Shown here: one piece after another, positions 7,060 through 8,340 of the stretch | Layout: every line of letters begins with the position of its first letter | How positions within the stretch are numbered: the stretch's first letter is position 1 | Source: an uncultured Lachnospiraceae bacterium | GTDB lineage: Bacteria > Bacillota > Clostridia > Lachnospirales > Lachnospiraceae | Length of the DNA: 8,340 bases | Assembly (NCBI GenBank): GCA_958446555.1 | Contig: CAUCWU010000088.1 | Location: 1-8,340, forward strand | Direction of reading: 5' to 3' | Translations under genes and position numbers: made by a program | The notes under the pieces: model-generated | The model's database searches: none | What the model saw: the letters and a program-made list of their open reading frames with translations, nothing else | Told to the model about the DNA's origin: nothing

Positions 7060-8340
7060 TTAAACATTATAATTGTACACCAAAAACATCAAAAGCACAC
7101 GATCCAATACTGCAAATACATTATCACTTGGATCTTCCTTCATCTTTCTCGCCAGAATGCGTCGATCTGGAAGCGTCAATGCACAGTCAAGCAAAATCAG
7201 TGTATTACTTCTAGAGATATTTTTAAACTCTTCCATCAAACGATCTGCATTGTACTTTCCATTCAGGCACACAACACGGAACCCACTCTCAGCAGCCTTT
7301 GATCCAAATGCTGCAATCGGATGCTTATAGTTGGTATTTCTTCCAATTGTCTTTGGCAATTTTACCAGATAACTCTGATATTTTCCAACCTTTGTTGGTT
7401 CCTGCACCTTAGCACCTGTGAAACCAAGTGCATCTAAAAGGGCTGAAAGTTTATTTACACTAAGTAACTGGCCATTGCCTAACCAATTGTCAATTAAACG
7501 CTTTGCACCTTTATCGTCCTTATTGTGAACCCTCGCTGCTACCATTCTGCTAAGTGCAACTCCTGCATTGGCAACCATTCCGTAATTATAATCATACTCG
7601 TCAATAAACTTCTTCAAATAATCTTGACGTGCGTATTCCAACTCTTCATCCGGCTCATCGCTGTCAATTCTCGCCAACAAATCCTCCGCTACTGTGTAAT
7701 TCTGGCATGCAATCATCTCTCGAATTCTTTCAATTCTCTTCTGTCTGATCTCATTCATACCACTCTGATTTGTTATTGATTCAATTTCTCTTAGCAATGT
7801 TTCTCCACGTACCTTGGCTTCCTCATGAATCTTCTTCTCATACTGCTTTAGAATCATCTTGAAAAAGCCATAGTTCTGAGTCTTCTTTGCATACTCAAAC
7901 CACACATTCGCAGTTAGCTGAATTTTCTCTTTCTTATTTTCTTTCGTTTCCTCAATCTGGCCGTAACTCTGAGCAAGTTCAAGATCTTCAATGAAATTTT
8001 TCAATTTAATCTCTGCTTCTTTCTGCGCCTGCTCCTTTGAAACTTTTATATTATAATCATCACGACACTCTGTATTCCCATATGCTTCTAAGTATGACAT
8101 AATGAGTTCAGCGCTGCCATAGTTGTCACCATATTCCACAAAAATGGAATTCAGCATTTCTTCTTCAAACGACAGAAGTCCAGCCTTAGAATGCTCTAGC
8201 ACACGATTTGCCAAAGAAAGCTCCTGAAAATCGACAAAGTTTCCCTGCATATCTGGCAGGTAATCTTCATCAAGCAACACAAAATTTGCTCTCAAAAAAT
8301 CGATATAATAATACTGATAAGAGCGCTCATCATAGCTTCC
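7060..8340 (-). CDS. N-terminally incomplete large helical protein, probable front part of the interrupted ATPase
   Basis: The frame is open from the right edge of the window to the TAA at 7060-7062, giving at least 426 residues. The TTG at 8295 is not a convincing start, since GSYDERSYQYYYIDF is encoded just upstream in frame. The visible part is rich in charged helices with a coiled-coil-like stretch (KEQAQKEAEIKLKNFIEDLE to KKIHEEAKVRGETLLREIES) and a repeat-like RIREMIACQNYTVAEDLLARI. A C-terminal alpha/beta section follows (FRVVCLNGKYNADRLMEEF, NTLILLDCALTLPDRRILA, FAVLDRVLLMFLVYNYN). The last block runs in frame, across the TAA, into the ATPase. In relatives I remember, 'DRVL-x-LYL' is followed directly by 'MPF-x-x-QPY', so I read this as the sensor or scaffold half of one broken protein. 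No function can be given. The N-terminus must be read outside the window. Confidence 0.7.
   Translation of the reverse strand, partial: GSYDERSYQYYYIDFLRANFVLLDEDYLPDMQGNFVDFQELSLANRVLEHSKAGLLSFEEEMLNSIFVEYGDNYGSAELIMSYLEAYGNTECRDDYNIKVSKEQAQKEAEIKLKNFIEDLELAQSYGQIEETKENKKEKIQLTANVWFEYAKKTQNYGFFKMILKQYEKKIHEEAKVRGETLLREIESITNQSGMNEIRQKRIERIREMIACQNYTVAEDLLARIDSDEPDEELEYARQDYLKKFIDEYDYNYGMVANAGVALSRMVAARVHNKDDKGAKRLIDNWLGNGQLLSVNKLSALLDALGFTGAKVQEPTKVGKYQSYLVKLPKTIGRNTNYKHPIAAFGSKAAESGFRVVCLNGKYNADRLMEEFKNISRSNTLILLDCALTLPDRRILARKMKEDPSDNVFAVLDRVLLMFLVYNYNV

Noticed and set aside
7060..8295. Complete 411-residue protein starting with TTG at 8295
   Set aside because: The frame stays open to the window edge with protein-like sequence, so the real start lies outside the window.

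Overview
The window suggests a low-GC Firmicute, most likely a gut Clostridia/Lachnospiraceae-type bacterium. The reasons are AT-rich genes, strong AGGAGG-type ribosome binding sites, BREX proteins of the Firmicute type, and a cas9 start encoding MEKKKYYLG. It is a defence island in which pieces of at least three systems are joined, and several of them look broken.

Left part (1-4555, + strand): the distal part of a type 1 BREX operon. In order there is the C-terminal ~490 residues of the methyltransferase PglX (BrxX), an HNH-like zinc-finger protein inserted between the usual partners, and PglZ. PglX is either cut by the window edge or frameshifted: there is an in-frame TGA at 8-10, and a PglX-like 'EVDL' lies in another frame. 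PglZ keeps its alkaline-phosphatase-type motifs but stops matching the family at about residue 717. The C-terminal domain of PglZ and the expected downstream brxL are missing.

Middle (about 4550-4727): the most striking part. PglZ runs into the 5' end of a cas9 gene on the opposite strand (RBS, ATG and codons for MEKKKYYLG). This is followed by what I read as a complete orphan type II tracrRNA gene on the + strand. It has a consensus promoter, an anti-repeat, a GUUGG/CCAAC hairpin, a UGCACA/UGUGCA hairpin and an 11-bp rho-independent terminator. The divergent tracrRNA-cas9 arrangement is that of S. pyogenes type II-A loci. All of cas9 after about codon 9, and any cas1/cas2/csn2/array, are absent here. 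A deletion, inversion or other rearrangement (or an assembly chimera) therefore joined pglZ to the cas9 start at a short microhomology.

Right part (4767-8340, - strand): a module transcribed leftwards into the tracrRNA terminator. It contains (i) a large protein whose N-terminus lies beyond the window, (ii) a STAND/AAA-like ATPase in the same reading frame, separated only by one TAA codon and lacking an RBS, and (iii) a 353-residue protein ending in an RNILAH (R-x4-H) HEPN-type motif. I recall (i) and (ii) as one long protein in relatives, so the TAA is probably a nonsense mutation. An ATPase sensor coupled to a HEPN-like effector would be a plausible abortive-infection module. I cannot assign it to a named system.

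No tRNA, rRNA, transposase, integrase or CRISPR array was seen. There is no non-coding stretch longer than 300 bases. The largest gap is between pglZ and the - strand module, and the tracrRNA locus fills it.
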